A stretch of DNA of 64,000 nucleotides, taken from Candidatus Thiodiazotropha sp. CDECU1. GTDB lineage: Bacteria > Pseudomonadota > Gammaproteobacteria > Chromatiales > Chromatiaceae. The translations under genes and the position numbers were made by a program. Location: contig NZ_OY734020.1 of NCBI RefSeq assembly GCF_963455295.1, positions 2,604,001 to 2,668,000 on the forward strand, read 5' to 3'. How positions within the stretch are numbered: position 1 is the stretch's first letter; each line of letters begins with the position of its first letter. Shown here piece by piece: positions 1 to 10,500 of this stretch. The notes under the pieces were generated by a model, which saw nothing but the letters and a program-made list of their open reading frames with translations, had not been told where the DNA came from and made no database searches.

Positions 1-855
1 GAAGTGGTCACACTGCTGCTTGAGAAAGGCGCCAATCCCAATCTTTCATCCGCAGCAAGTCCTACACCGATCATGCTCGCAAGTAGAGAGAACAACCTGG
101 AGTTGGCACGACAACTGATCGAACACAAAGCAGCCGTCAATGTCACGGGTGAAAACAGCGTCACTCCCCTGCATATGGCTGTGGAACACAAAAATCCGGC
201 GCTTGTGGAACTGCTGCTGACACAAGACGCTGATACAAACAAAGCAACCGATGACGGCATCACACCTTTGATACTGGCGGTTGCCAAACAGGAACCTAAG
301 ATTGTCAGTATGTTGCTGAAGCAAGGTGCCGCCGTCGATCAGGCTGACGATAAAGACAGGACACCGCTTTATCATGCAATTGACGCCGGCAACAAGAACA
401 TATTCCATCTGCTTATAAGTTCAGGCGCAAAGATCGACCTACACGCTAAAGACGGTCTCACGCCGATGATGCGCGCCGCATCCTTTGGCCATGCTGAATT
501 AGTCAACGAACTGATACAGAAAGAACAGAACATCGACCGTGAAAGTAACAATGGTAATACTGCCTTGATGTTAGCGGCCGGTAACGGGTCAGTCTATACC
601 GTCGACATCCTGCTACGTTATGGCCCAAACATTAATCACCACAATCATGCCGGCAATACAGCGCTGATGCTGGCGGCGGAGCAAGGCAATATGGAAGTGG
701 TGAAACGCCTGCTGGAAGTCAAGGTCGATGCCCACCATCTCAACCTACGTCGAGAAAACGCTGAGACTCTCGCCCGCCGTAGTGGCAATGATGAGGTGGC
801 CGACTATATCGAAAAAAACAAGGGTAGTGGCGGCTTGCTTGACCTGATGCGCTAA
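1..855 (+). CDS. Ankyrin-repeat protein, 5' end cut by the window
   Basis: The frame is open from the first base of the window, so the start lies upstream; 284 residues are visible. They form about eight consecutive ankyrin repeats of about 33 residues, each with the usual TPL(H/M)xA helix start and a GAxxN/D turn (for example TPLHMAVEHKNPALVELLL, then NTALMLAAGNGSVYTVDILL). The last repeat ends near residue 260 and is followed by a short tail, NKGSGGLLDLMR. Ankyrin repeats are protein-binding scaffolds, so function cannot be read from them; the missing N-terminus would show whether there is a signal peptide or enzymatic domain. The downstream neighbour is convergent, 53 bp away. Confidence 0.9.
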   Translation, partial: EVVTLLLEKGANPNLSSAASPTPIMLASRENNLELARQLIEHKAAVNVTGENSVTPLHMAVEHKNPALVELLLTQDADTNKATDDGITPLILAVAKQEPKIVSMLLKQGAAVDQADDKDRTPLYHAIDAGNKNIFHLLISSGAKIDLHAKDGLTPMMRAASFGHAELVNELIQKEQNIDRESNNGNTALMLAAGNGSVYTVDILLRYGPNINHHNHAGNTALMLAAEQGNMEVVKRLLEVKVDAHHLNLRRENAETLARRSGNDEVADYIEKNKGSGGLLDLMR

Positions 856-908
856 GTTCGTCCAGAGTCGGAATACTATCACTATAACTGTCATAGTCTT
901 GTTAGTTG

Positions 909-1244
909 TTAAGACTCTGTGCTTTCCACCACTTTATCGAAAGATCGGATATATGAAATCCACATGGCAAAGGGTCCAATAATAAAAACCCCCAACAACG
1001 TCAACATACTCCATAGTGTTGGGTTTCTGCCGGTCTCTTTAGCAAATTTTCCAATATTGATGACGTAGGAAATGGTTGCAATCACTGCTATAGAAAACAT
1101 GATAACGGAAGTGAGTGAGGGCATTAGAATCCAACCTGTTACTAAAGCAACATGTGTAATCCAAAATGGAAAATCCAAGGTGTTTCTCACTGGTTTATCC
1201 ACATTCGCTGCTGATATAGCTTGTTGACTAGTTTCCCTATTCAT
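909..1244 (-). CDS. Small three-helix membrane protein, unknown function
   Basis: A 111-residue protein with a polar N-terminus of about 25 residues and then three hydrophobic segments (roughly residues 26-45, 47-66 and 78-98), so an inner-membrane protein is likely. A good ribosome-binding site (AGGAGTAGGG) lies just before the ATG. I do not recognise a family. It stands alone, convergent with the ankyrin gene and at the edge of a stretch of decayed genes, so it may be cargo of a once-mobile region. Confidence 0.6.
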   Translation of the reverse strand: MNRETSQQAISAANVDKPVRNTLDFPFWITHVALVTGWILMPSLTSVIMFSIAVIATISYVINIGKFAKETGRNPTLWSMLTLLGVFIIGPFAMWISYIRSFDKVVESTES

Positions 1245-1498
1245 TACCCTACTCCTTTGTTTACCGTGATCGTATCTACTCGCATCTAAAGCATGCTTGT
1301 ATTTTAGCTTGTTGATATTGATTCTAATGTTGAATAAATAATACCATTTAGATTACTCTCAGGTAAATTCTGATAGCCCTGTTTAGCGGTTAAAAAGATT
1401 CCCTGAAACTCACGTATCCTGCATATAGACACTGTAAAGTACGATCTGTCCCTATATCCAATTATCGGATATACAATACTTCATTGAGTATCACTAAT

Positions 1499-1711
1499 TC
1501 ACTGTTTTTCAAAACAGGCTAAGGCCTTATCCGCACCGGCGCAATCACCGCATCTCTTGTCTGGACTGGTAAACTGAACCACTGAATATTTGTGCGTCTC
1601 GAGATGCTCTGGCAATTCCACTGGTTCTATATCAATGACCTCTGCCTAAACCGTCAAAGCGATAAAGGCGAGTACAACTCCCTGCACCTTTGTTAGGTTA
1701 TTTATGTGCAT
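1499..1711 (-). pseudogene. Remnant of a thioredoxin-like periplasmic protein
   Basis: Reading from the ATG at 1711 there is a strong ribosome-binding site (GGGAGAG), a signal-peptide-like start (MHINNLTKVQGVVLAFIALTV), then an in-frame TAG exactly where signal cleavage is expected. After it the frame continues AEVIDIEPVELPEHLE and SVVQFTSPDKRCGDCAG, a thioredoxin-fold beta strand followed by a CGDC redox motif, and stops after 71 codons. Intact thioredoxin-like proteins exceed 100 residues, so this is both nonsense-mutated and truncated. What is seen is the frame and motif; the thioredoxin assignment is inferred from the CxxC in its VVQFTSP context. Confidence 0.6.
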
Positions 1712-1905
1712 CTTGTTAACTCTCCCTGTTTTTTTATGACAGATATCAGACTTGTATTTGTTTTCTTCTGGTCACTCGATGCGCCGGTAAGGATGTCCTT
1801 CGCCCCGAACGTAATTGTATATTTTTTATCTTTGTCCAGATAACTCGTGCGATCCACATCGATTTCCTGATCGAAAATATAAGGGAGGTTCAGTGACCCC
1901 TTTAC
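1702..1905 (-). pseudogene. Remnant C-terminus of an unknown protein
   Basis: An open stretch of 67 codons without a plausible start, ending with a TAA that overlaps the ATG of the thioredoxin remnant as in an operon. It encodes a soluble, Asp/Lys-rich piece (IFDQEIDVDRTSYLDKDKKY, then TITFGAKDILTG). An upstream in-frame TAA at 1906-1908 closes it, so it looks like the tail of a gene whose front has been lost. No family recognised. Together with 1499-1711 it accounts for most of the gap between 1245 and 1969; in the rest (1245-1498) I see only AT-rich DNA with a small hairpin at 1453-1473. Confidence 0.35.
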
Positions 1906-1969
1906 TTATCTCAATTTCCTACGACCGTTAAATTGGGAAAAAATACGATGGTAATTTGGTGCTCTACAG

Positions 1970-2437
1970 TCATAGTCCGAACATCTTTCTCAATTCTGTT
2001 ACAGATTGTTTTCCCGAATTAAAGATAATAACAGGATTTTTTGGAGTTATCGGTCTTGTTAGAATACTTATCTGATTCTGGCCAAACCATAGCATCATAA
2101 CTGTCTCGCTATTACCCTCAAACCTAACAGCATGCTTGGGCTCTTGGTTAAGCCATTCACCTGTTCGCTTCCATACTCCCATACCTTTATCTATAAAATT
2201 ATAAATCCGATCGATCAATGATAGTTCAGAAATAACTTTAATAGTCTCATCCGATTTAGAACGAATAATTCCATGGTATGAAGAATCATGACCTATGGAA
2301 ATTATTTCAATTGCTTTAAGCTCTTCCCGTTCCGGCAATTTTAAATCGACTTTCACAATACACCCCGATGTTGCCAATAGCAGCAACAAAAGACAGACTT
2401 TGATCAACTCAATTCTACGGAGCAAGCATGGTATCAT
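1970..2437 (-). CDS. Small lipoprotein, unknown function
   Basis: The frame is open from 2626, but I place the start at the ATG at 2437 because it gives a clean lipoprotein signal: MIPCLLRRIELIKVCLLLLL followed by the lipobox ATSGC, with the lipidated Cys at residue 26. The upstream extension is rich in Trp, His and Thr and looks non-coding. The mature part (about 130 residues) is soluble with no motif I can name. It lies between the decayed genes and a divergently oriented transposase. The weak upstream ribosome-binding site leaves the start uncertain. Confidence 0.5.
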   Translation of the reverse strand: MIPCLLRRIELIKVCLLLLLLATSGCIVKVDLKLPEREELKAIEIISIGHDSSYHGIIRSKSDETIKVISELSLIDRIYNFIDKGMGVWKRTGEWLNQEPKHAVRFEGNSETVMMLWFGQNQISILTRPITPKNPVIIFNSGKQSVTELRKMFGL

Positions 2438-2661
2438 TTTCACGTCCAGTATTATGGTGGCATGTGACCAGGTGTTGTAGGACTGGGCGGTGGTGTGGAA
2501 CGGAGTGGTATGTGACCATGTGTAACCAAAGGATCTTCCACATCCACCTGAACTTGGCCACCAACCGTTAAAGCAAACAAACCGGACACCCATCGACAAT
2601 TTGCCAAAATTGTTTAAATCTAGCAATCTCTATCCATCACCAGCTATCAAGGAGTGATACG

Positions 2662-3657
2662 ATGCCCAAGCCAAGGAAAGCCCTGGTTCTACTGGAAGAA
2701 ACACCCTACTATCATTGCGTCTCCCGCTGTGTACGCCACGCCTTTCTCTGCGGCGTGGACACCCTTACTGGCAAAAGCTACGAACACCGACGCCAGTGGA
2801 TCGTCGATCGCATGAAGTTACTGGCCGATATCTTTGCGATAGATATCTGTTCTTATGCCGTACTCCATAACCATTACCACGTCATTCTCCATGTCGATAC
2901 TCAGCTTGCTACCGGGTGGAGCGAGCATGAGGTGATCGAGCGCTGGGAGCGCCTCTTTTCGCTCCCGATGGTTGTCCAACGCTATCTGGGTAAAGAGCCC
3001 ATCACGCAAGCAGAGCGCGATACGGTTTCTGAACTGCTGACTAAATGGCGTATCCGGCTTCACGATATCAGCTGGTTTATGCGCTGTATCAATGAACCGA
3101 TTGCCCGCCAAGCCAATAAGGAAGATGGTTGTACGGGGCGCTATTGGGAGGGAAGGTATAAATCCCAGGCGCTGTTGGATGAGAAGGCCCTCGCGGCCTG
3201 TATGGCCTATGTGGATCTCAATCCGGTGCGGGCTGGATTGGCAGAGACATCTGAGCAGTCTGAGTATACGTCTATCAAAGAGCGTTCCCATCATTTCAAG
3301 CAGGACCCAGGCAGTGCTGATGAACCCACCACGCCTAGCGGTCTGTTACCTTTTGCCGGTTACCCACGCCAGGATATGCCCAAGGGACTATCCTTTCGTC
3401 TTAAAGACTATCTTGAACTGGTCGATTGGACGGGGCACGCCATCCTGGAAAATAAACGGGGTTACATTCCTGATCATCAACCTCCTGCTCTTGAACGATT
3501 ACAGGTCGATCCCAAGCATTGGCTCTATATGACGCAGCATTTCGAGAGTCGCTTCAAAGGACTGGTGGGTGCAAGTCATGCGCTGAAGGCGGCCTGTCGC
3601 AAACTGGAGTTTCGACGAACGCCTAATCTGGGTGCCGTGGTGCAGTTACTCAGTTAG
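2662..3657 (+). CDS. IS200/REP-type (RAYT-like) HUH transposase, Y1 family
   Basis: A 331-residue protein starting at an ATG with a good AAGGAGTG ribosome-binding site. It carries the hallmarks of Y1 single-tyrosine transposases: a start of the type TPYYHCVSRCVRHAFLCG, the metal-binding HUH motif in LHNHYHVILHVD (near residues 72-83), and the late helix AYVDLNPVRAGL holding the expected catalytic Tyr. It is about twice as long as a classical IS200 TnpA (about 150 aa), as expected of the larger TnpA-REP/RAYT-like proteins that act on chromosomal hairpins rather than on their own IS. It appears intact. A pair of about 200-bp tandem repeats begins 46 bp after its stop, and hairpin repeats occur near 30-32 kb. 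Confidence 0.85.
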   Translation: MPKPRKALVLLEETPYYHCVSRCVRHAFLCGVDTLTGKSYEHRRQWIVDRMKLLADIFAIDICSYAVLHNHYHVILHVDTQLATGWSEHEVIERWERLFSLPMVVQRYLGKEPITQAERDTVSELLTKWRIRLHDISWFMRCINEPIARQANKEDGCTGRYWEGRYKSQALLDEKALAACMAYVDLNPVRAGLAETSEQSEYTSIKERSHHFKQDPGSADEPTTPSGLLPFAGYPRQDMPKGLSFRLKDYLELVDWTGHAILENKRGYIPDHQPPALERLQVDPKHWLYMTQHFESRFKGLVGASHALKAACRKLEFRRTPNLGAVVQLLS

Positions 3658-3703
3658 CTTATTCTTTCAAACTGCAAACAGATAAAGCAATCAGCGCATG
3701 CTG

Positions 3704-3898
3704 AGGAGTTGTTGTGCCTGATACTGAGAAATCACCCAGCAAACACCTGGTCAAACCCGTAGACGTGTCGATTTTCACTTAATCACACTTTCTTTCGCAG
3801 TTATTTCTGACTAGATCTTATGGCGTCATATTGATTCTTTACCCGTCGGAAGGAGGGATATTTAGGGATGGGTGTCTAGTATCTCCTCTGTATCTCCA
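3704..3898. repeat. Imperfect tandem repeat, copy 1
   Basis: Copy 1 of a roughly 200-bp direct repeat directly after the HUH transposase. It shares with copy 2 the landmarks GAGAAATCAC, TGTCGATTTT, CACTTAATCACACT, GACTAGATCTTATGGC, CCCGTCGG and GGTGTCT, always about 200-202 bp apart. By eye roughly four bases in five match. No convincing reading frame is present in either copy. Confidence 0.85.
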
Positions 3899-3901
3899 TC
3901 C

Positions 3902-4102
3902 GGAGGGTTAGTTGTGTGTGAAACCGAGAAATCACTCAGTAAGCACCTAGTCAAATCCGTAAATCTGTCGATTTTTCACTTAATCACACTGTATTTCGCT
4001 GATATTTTTGACTAGATCTTATGGCAGTCTTATAGATTCTTTGCCCGTCGGTAGGAGGGGTATTTAGGAATTGGTGTCTTCATTATATTCCCTGTATTTC
4101 CA
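3902..4102. repeat. Imperfect tandem repeat, copy 2
   Basis: Copy 2 of the same unit, separated from copy 1 by only a few bases. The two copies fill the whole gap between the transposase and the putative immunity gene (3658-4117). The divergence (many substitutions, few one-base indels) suggests an old duplication. The function is unknown: a decayed MITE-like element, a transposase target or a duplicated 3' regulatory region are all possible. Confidence 0.85.
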
Positions 4103-4117
4103 CATATTCGCTTCGTC

Positions 4118-4510
4118 TCACCATTTAATGAATGGAAACATCTCTCTAAAGTGCTTTTCAATGTGGGATTGTTCTTCCAAGGCCTTCAATGCATCCTCTC
4201 TGTTAACAGAGTCACTTTTATGATTGAGATTACGTTTGTAGGCAATTCCATCAAGCGCATTCTCTTCTTGATTCGTGCCTTCCCAACTGGGAGTAAAACC
4301 AATGACTGATTGCCGCTTTAAGGTGTAGTCATATTTTTCATCGATATCTAAAATCTCAAAGAGATAAGTTGGCACATTTTCCGTGTGTTGAATGACATAA
4401 TATATCCACTCCTTGAACTCTGAAAAGGAGATTGCGTTGGCAACCAGGCAGGTTGAAGCAAATCCAATATCTTCACTATTACCCTTAGTCAGTCTATATG
4501 ACCTGGTCAC
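4118..4510 (-). CDS. Putative immunity protein for the TadE-RHS nuclease
   Basis: A 130-residue soluble protein with no signal peptide, rich in acidic and aromatic residues. It starts with a GTG whose first base is the last base of the stop codon of the toxin gene upstream (TAGTG), so the two are almost certainly translationally coupled. A small gene directly after the variable tip of an RHS toxin is, by established rule for polymorphic toxins, the cognate immunity gene. I recognise no immunity family in the sequence. It appears AT-rich like the toxin tip and unlike the RHS shell, as expected of a tip-immunity cassette that moves as a unit. The function is inferred from position only. Confidence 0.65.
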   Translation of the reverse strand: MTRSYRLTKGNSEDIGFASTCLVANAISFSEFKEWIYYVIQHTENVPTYLFEILDIDEKYDYTLKRQSVIGFTPSWEGTNQEENALDGIAYKRNLNHKSDSVNREDALKALEEQSHIEKHFREMFPFIKW

Positions 4511-7500
4511 TACAAACCACCTGATATAGCTTCACCACCCACATGACCTGTCCTTCTATGTATATCTCGATCAATTAGTTGCATTCGTCCTGTGTCTTGA
4601 TGATGATGCCATGTAAGCCTTGGGATATTAGCTTGGCCAGATTGAATAGCTTGGAGTTGATCAGGTTCAAACCTTGAACGTAATTGAGGATTATTATTAA
4701 GCTGATCTCTTAAGTCACGTGTAGCCATTCTCATTTGTGACTGATAGCTGACACTTCTGAACTCATTGATATTTAATCGAGTATCATAAAATGCCACATC
4801 ATCAAAAATTGGAAATCCTCGATTGTCATACACAATACCAGTTGCTGGATGTCTTTGTCCAGCCAAGCTGACTCTCGGTGCACTATACGGTGGAATAGTA
4901 GTTGATGTTACGTTGCCTCCATAAAAGTTTTCATAATTCTCACGCCATGCCCTAGGTTCATAAAAATTATTAGACCTTGTTCTCCAAACACGCTCATATG
5001 TTTCATCTGTGATATGCCTCACGCGATTTAACGCAGCGTGACCAGCACCCCTGACCACTCTCAACATATCCTCAAGCGCTTCACCCACCCGTCGAACACG
5101 CCCAAGACCCAATGTCAATGCGTCAATCGCAGCATCCTGAAGCGTCAATGGTACAAACATTCCCACTGTTGCCACAGTCGCTGCCGCAAACATTTCACGG
5201 GCCTGCGACTGGTTGCTCATCTGCTCATCCATCAACGGCATCATGCCGTTATCGATCATTTCATTATTGATCGTTTGTAGAGCGTCGATGTAGCGTTCCA
5301 TTGCCTCTTCGGCATCTCGCTCGAGTATCATTCGGCGTTGACATACAGCAGGATCTGTTGTCTGAACTCGGCCACTGCAATCAAGCGTACCACCATACTC
5401 CTGAATATGTGCGTTGAGTGCCTCTTGATTCCTGTTGGCATCGATTTCTGTATGCCAGACCCGCTCGTCACTGTGCAGTCGTGTCTGATAACGTGCCAAA
5501 ATCTCCTGGTAGAGCTCATAGATATCTACCAGTAATGGTTCGTTACGATCCTGTGGCAGATTGGCAAGTAAGGCAGCCAGATCTTCGTGGGTGAGCAGGC
5601 TACCCAAAGACATCATAAGCTCTTCTGCAATCTGCTCATCAGTAGCGCCCGCCGGAATGGCGATATGCATGCGCTGGCCGTCGTAGGTCGGGAGATGGCC
5701 GATCGCTATACCGACTACATCTACTTGGTCCTCACTCAGACCAGGGTAGTGGAGTTGCAGTTGATTGCCGCTTCTCACCCAACCATGAATACTGCCCATA
5801 TTAAATGGCTGATCAGTATATTCCGCCAGAATGCCATCAATGGTGTCGCCATAGATGATACCTGGAAGTCCTGTGCCACCTCTGAGATTACCGAGTCCCA
5901 ACTGGAACGCTTCCGGTACATTAACATCCTCGATGCAGATCGCAGGCGCACCTGTGGAGGCAAAATCATCGATTAACCTATCCCCATACTCCTCTCTATC
6001 GAGGGTTGATAGATAGTCAGTCAGTTCGCCGGCATCTATCTCTGGGGTTCCAGGCATGGGATAGAGATCAAATATATTAACCGGCTCCGTTGAGCCATCT
6101 GGACCATCCGGAATCCATTGTGGGATACCGTTGACCATCTCCCAGTAGAGTCCCAGTGGGTCAATGGTATTCAAGGGGTTCCCACCCACATAGGCATAGG
6201 TATTCAACCCACCCTTCAGACCAATCGGATCACTGGTCAGGTATCTTCCCATATGTGGATCGTAGTCACGCTGGTAGTTGTAATAGGTCCCGCTCTCCTT
6301 GTCTTCATATTGCCCAGGGAACCTGATATTCAACGTGATCTGTTGCTGTTCAATGCTGATCAACCCAAACGGACTGTAGACTGCCGACCAGACGCTTTGC
6401 TGCGCTTCATTAGTCACCGCTCTCGGCGCACCCAGATGGTCAGTATGGATCGCATAAGCTGTCTTGCCCTCCAGCTTGAGGATAGGCCGTTGCTGATGAT
6501 AGAGATATTGCGCAGTAACTTTACCGCTTTCATCTGCCTCTGCTGTCAGCTGATGCCCGTCATACAGGTAGTAGGTGACCTTGGGGTGTTGTGTATTCGT
6601 ATACACGACCTTCTTGATTCGCTCACCAAAGCGGTTGTAGGTGTAGGCTGCCACCAGGGTCTTGTTTTCCGGATCATTGGGATCAACCCGGTAGAGTCTC
6701 ACGGGTCGTTGATGGGCATCGTATTCATACAGACGCTCACCGATCTGCTCGGGACTGCCTGTAGGATTGTATCGGTACTCCTTGGACACGCCCTTGTCTT
6801 GGCTCAGCAACCGGTTGCCTTCGCCCGGGTCGGGGTATTGGTTTTGCTGAGTATTGGTATTACCATCTGGGTCGGTGTGTTGTTTGAGTGTGCGATTGCC
6901 CAAGCTGTCGTAGGCGTAGCGATAGCTACCCAGCTGGGTCTCGGCCTGGGTTAGTCGTCCGAACAGATCATAGTCGTAGTTTTGCAGCATGCCGTCGGTG
7001 TCGATACCGGTGATTCTGCCCTGCTCGTCATATTGGTACTGCAATTTGAGTTGTTTACTGTGATCGATCGCGGTAACACGGCCCAGCTTGTCATGCTGTC
7101 TAATCTCTTTGAGCCCGTTACTAAAGCTGAGACCCGTAGTGCCATCGCTTTCGTCCTGGTCGATCTCGCCCACCAGTGGGGTCTCACTGAAACCCATCAG
7201 CGCTTTTCGCGTGATAGCCCTGAGTTGTCCCTTTTGTGTCCCCGCCAGATAGTAGTGGTAGCCTAGGGTTTGACCATCGGGCAGGGTCTTCTGGCTGAGT
7301 TTGCCCACTTCATTGTAGGCGTATTCGGTGATAAATCGATGGCCGTCTATATGACGGCTGTGCTGGATCAGGCGACCCTGGTCGTCGTAGGCAAAACCCT
7401 CGTGGCTGTTGGCATCGGTGAGTTGGGCCAGGCGACCGGTAGCGGAATCGTAGTCCAGGGTGGTGGTGCCACTCGGGGTGGTCTCCTCGATGAGGCGGTT

Positions 7501-10500
7501 GGCGGCATCGTAACGATAGGTGGTTGTAACATTCTGGGCATCGGTCTTTTGGATGCGGTTACCTGCGCTGTCATAGGCATAGCGTACCTCACCGGTGTCG
7601 GGGTGACTTTGTTGGATGAGGTTGCCAAAGTCATCCTTGCGATGTGCTGTGGTGTTATGGCGGGGATCAGTGAGACCGCTGGCTTTACCATTCTCATCAT
7701 AGTGAAGCTGGGTGACTCGATTACCCGGCTGGGTGACCGCAAGGAGTTGGCCGAGGCCATTGTAATCCATGGCGGTGGCATAACCTTGGGGATCCTGGAC
7801 TTCAGTCAGGCGGCCCGCTTCATCATAGGTGTATTGGATCTGTCCCTGGGGGGTCTGACTCGTGCTGAGTCGGCCCTGGGCATCGTAGAGGTAACTCACG
7901 GTGGCCAGGAGCTGGCCCTGGGCATTCTTTAGGCTACGTTGGGTGAGGCGACCTTCGGTGTCGAGGGCTTGTTCGATGCGATTGCCGAGGCTATCTTCCA
8001 GGCCGCTGGCCCGGCCGGCCTCGTCGTAGTCGAGGGTAACCTGTTTGCCGTCGGGATCGGTGATACCGGTGAGATTCCCCACACCATCGTAGTTATAGCT
8101 TACCGTCTGTTGGCCTTGGGTGACTTGGGTGACCTTGCCCCGGCTGTCGTAGCTAAGGGTCAGTGGGGCCTGGCCACTGCTGTGGACTTGCTGCGGGCGT
8201 CCATAGGTATCGTATTGGGTGATCCGCAGGGTGCGCCCGTCTGGGGTTTTGAGTTGGCTCAGGCGTTGCTGACTGTTGTAGCTAAGCCGAATCTGGTCTT
8301 CCACATCCTCACGCGGGCCATCGATGACGATAAGGTTACCATTTTCGTTGTATTCAAGGTTCGTGGTGCGCTGGATGGGCGTAAAACTGCCATCCATTTC
8401 GGGACGGAAACCGCTCTCGGTAAGCTGGGTGGGCTGGCCCTGGGGATTGTAGTGGTTATCCAGGCGATGTTCGCCCTGGGGATTCACGCTGGGGCGGATC
8501 ACCGCACTGGGTTTCTGGTCGGTTTCGTTTTCGTATTCGTATTCGTAGCGCGCAAGCATTTGCGAGGGTGCCCCTGCCACTTCGCGGGTGACTTCGATGG
8601 TGCGGCCCTGTTCGTCATAGCTATAGTGCTTGGTCATGCCATCCTTGGTGGCAATCTCGATCAGTTGCAGGTTGTCGTTGTAGCGGTAGCTCACATCGCC
8701 CGGGCCACAGGTGGAACAGCCGGGGCCGTGGATGGCGGTAACCAGGGCCACGCCATCCCGGATCTCGGTGATATAGGTACTGACCTTGCCCTGGCTGTCG
8801 GTCACTCGGGTTTCGCCGGGGGTGCTGAAGTCGAGGCTGACCTGGCCTACCTGGTCGGCATGGGTGCTGAGGATAGCCCGGTCCTGGTCATCGTATTCCC
8901 AGCTGGCGTAACGGATACCCCGCTCGTCGGTGATGCCGGTGAGATTATGGTTGTCGTGGGGATCGTCATAGTGGTAGATCCGCGTGGCGCCGCCATCCCG
9001 GATGACCTGGTGCAGGTTGCCCACCGCATCGTAGCGGTAGCGGGTTGCCTTACCACTGGGATCGTAGAGTGCCATGAGGCGGCCGTTGGGGTAGTGGTCC
9101 AGGCTCAACTCGCGACCCTGGGGATCGCGCACCAGGAAGAGTTCGCCCTGGGGGTTGTAGAAGAGGCGCAGGGTCTGGCCGATGGCCAGGACAAGACGTT
9201 GTAGTTGGCCTTGGGGGCTGAACTGGAGTTGCCGGCCGTCGCGCCAGTGCCAGGTGAGTTGTTGCTCATTGACCCGCAGCCAGCCGTCGCTTATGCGCGG
9301 AGCGTTGTAATGTTCTGGGGTGTCGCTGGGGCTGAAGTGGATGACCCGGCCGTCGCTCTGGCGCAGGCGGTAGCCTTCGCCTTCGGGCTGGAGGCTCAGA
9401 TCGTAGCTGTGGCTCCAGCCATGACCCAGGGGGCCTTTGTAGTTGCTGTGGCTGTTGTAGTGGCGCTCAAAAAGCAGACCCAGGGAGCCGGGTAGCGCCG
9501 ATAGATCGACTTCCTGCTGGTATTTGTTACCAGTGACCACATGGATAGGATTGCCGGCGTGAGTGCTGGCTATGCCATTGCTTTGCGCGGTGGGACTCGA
9601 AGTTTCGCCATCGTTGTTACTGCGATTGCAAGGGTCATTGCCCTGGTCATCACCATCGGCGATGGGGGTTAGATTATCACCATCGTTGCCGTCACCATCT
9701 TCGGTATCTTGGCCATCCCCCGTTGATGGGGAGTCTGGATCATCTGTTTCTTCGTCATCACCACCCTGCCCATCTTCATCGTTCGGGGGAGTACCGCCGG
9801 TGTCGGAATCATCCTCAGGTGATGGCGGGGTACCGCCACTGCCGGGGGTTTCAACATGCACATTATTATCATCCCGCCAGGCGTCCGACTGCATACGCAC
9901 TGTCGCCACCGAGGTGATCGGCAGGCGCCGTGAATTGTAGTAGTTGATATTTTCCGGATCGAAAATCCGCATCACCGCGGGAATCACCCGGTCCATCAAC
10001 GGCACCTTGAGCTGGTAGCCGTAGGTGACCTTGATCTTCAGCAGATTGGCGTCCTGGATGTTGACGCCACTGTCGCCTACATCGGTACTACGCCAGCGCA
10101 GGTGGCTGTTGGGGATACCGAAGTGAACATCGCCGCTGCGGGGATTGACGATATCGCGACCGAACTCGTCGAAGGCCTCGATGGTGGGGTTGATGATATC
10201 AATCTCGGTAAAGCGGCTGTCCTGCACATCAAGGCTGGAACGGGTGATCGCGGAAACCGCCCTTTCCGCGCTGCCGTCGCCACCGAACAGGGGAGCCAGA
10301 CGCAGGCCCAGTTCCTCGCGCATGGCATCACTCTGGGCATGCTCCACAGCCCCAACCCGTGCCGCTTCGAAGGTGGCGTAGTTGATCGTGGTCTTGGCGT
10401 CGAACAGTAGCGCGGTCTGCAGGCTGCCCAGGCCCATCAGCAGTAGCGCCGGCAGTGAAACCAGGAGTTCCACCATCGCTGCGCCTCGTTGGCAGCCGTT

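Noticed and set aside
8515-8545. Microsatellite-like TTCGTATTCGTATTCG run
   Set aside because: It encodes in frame part of the YD-repeat region (Tyr-Glu-rich) and is explained by coding repetition.
6200-9500. Repeated blocks that might suggest a CRISPR or other DNA array
   Set aside because: The periodicity comes from degenerate YD repeats in the RHS protein; there are no identical repeats with unique spacers.
6118-9940. Long open frames on the plus strand opposite the RHS gene (up to 421 codons)
   Set aside because: They are antisense shadows of a GC-rich repetitive gene; they have Val/Gly/Ala-biased translations and no ribosome-binding sites or motifs.
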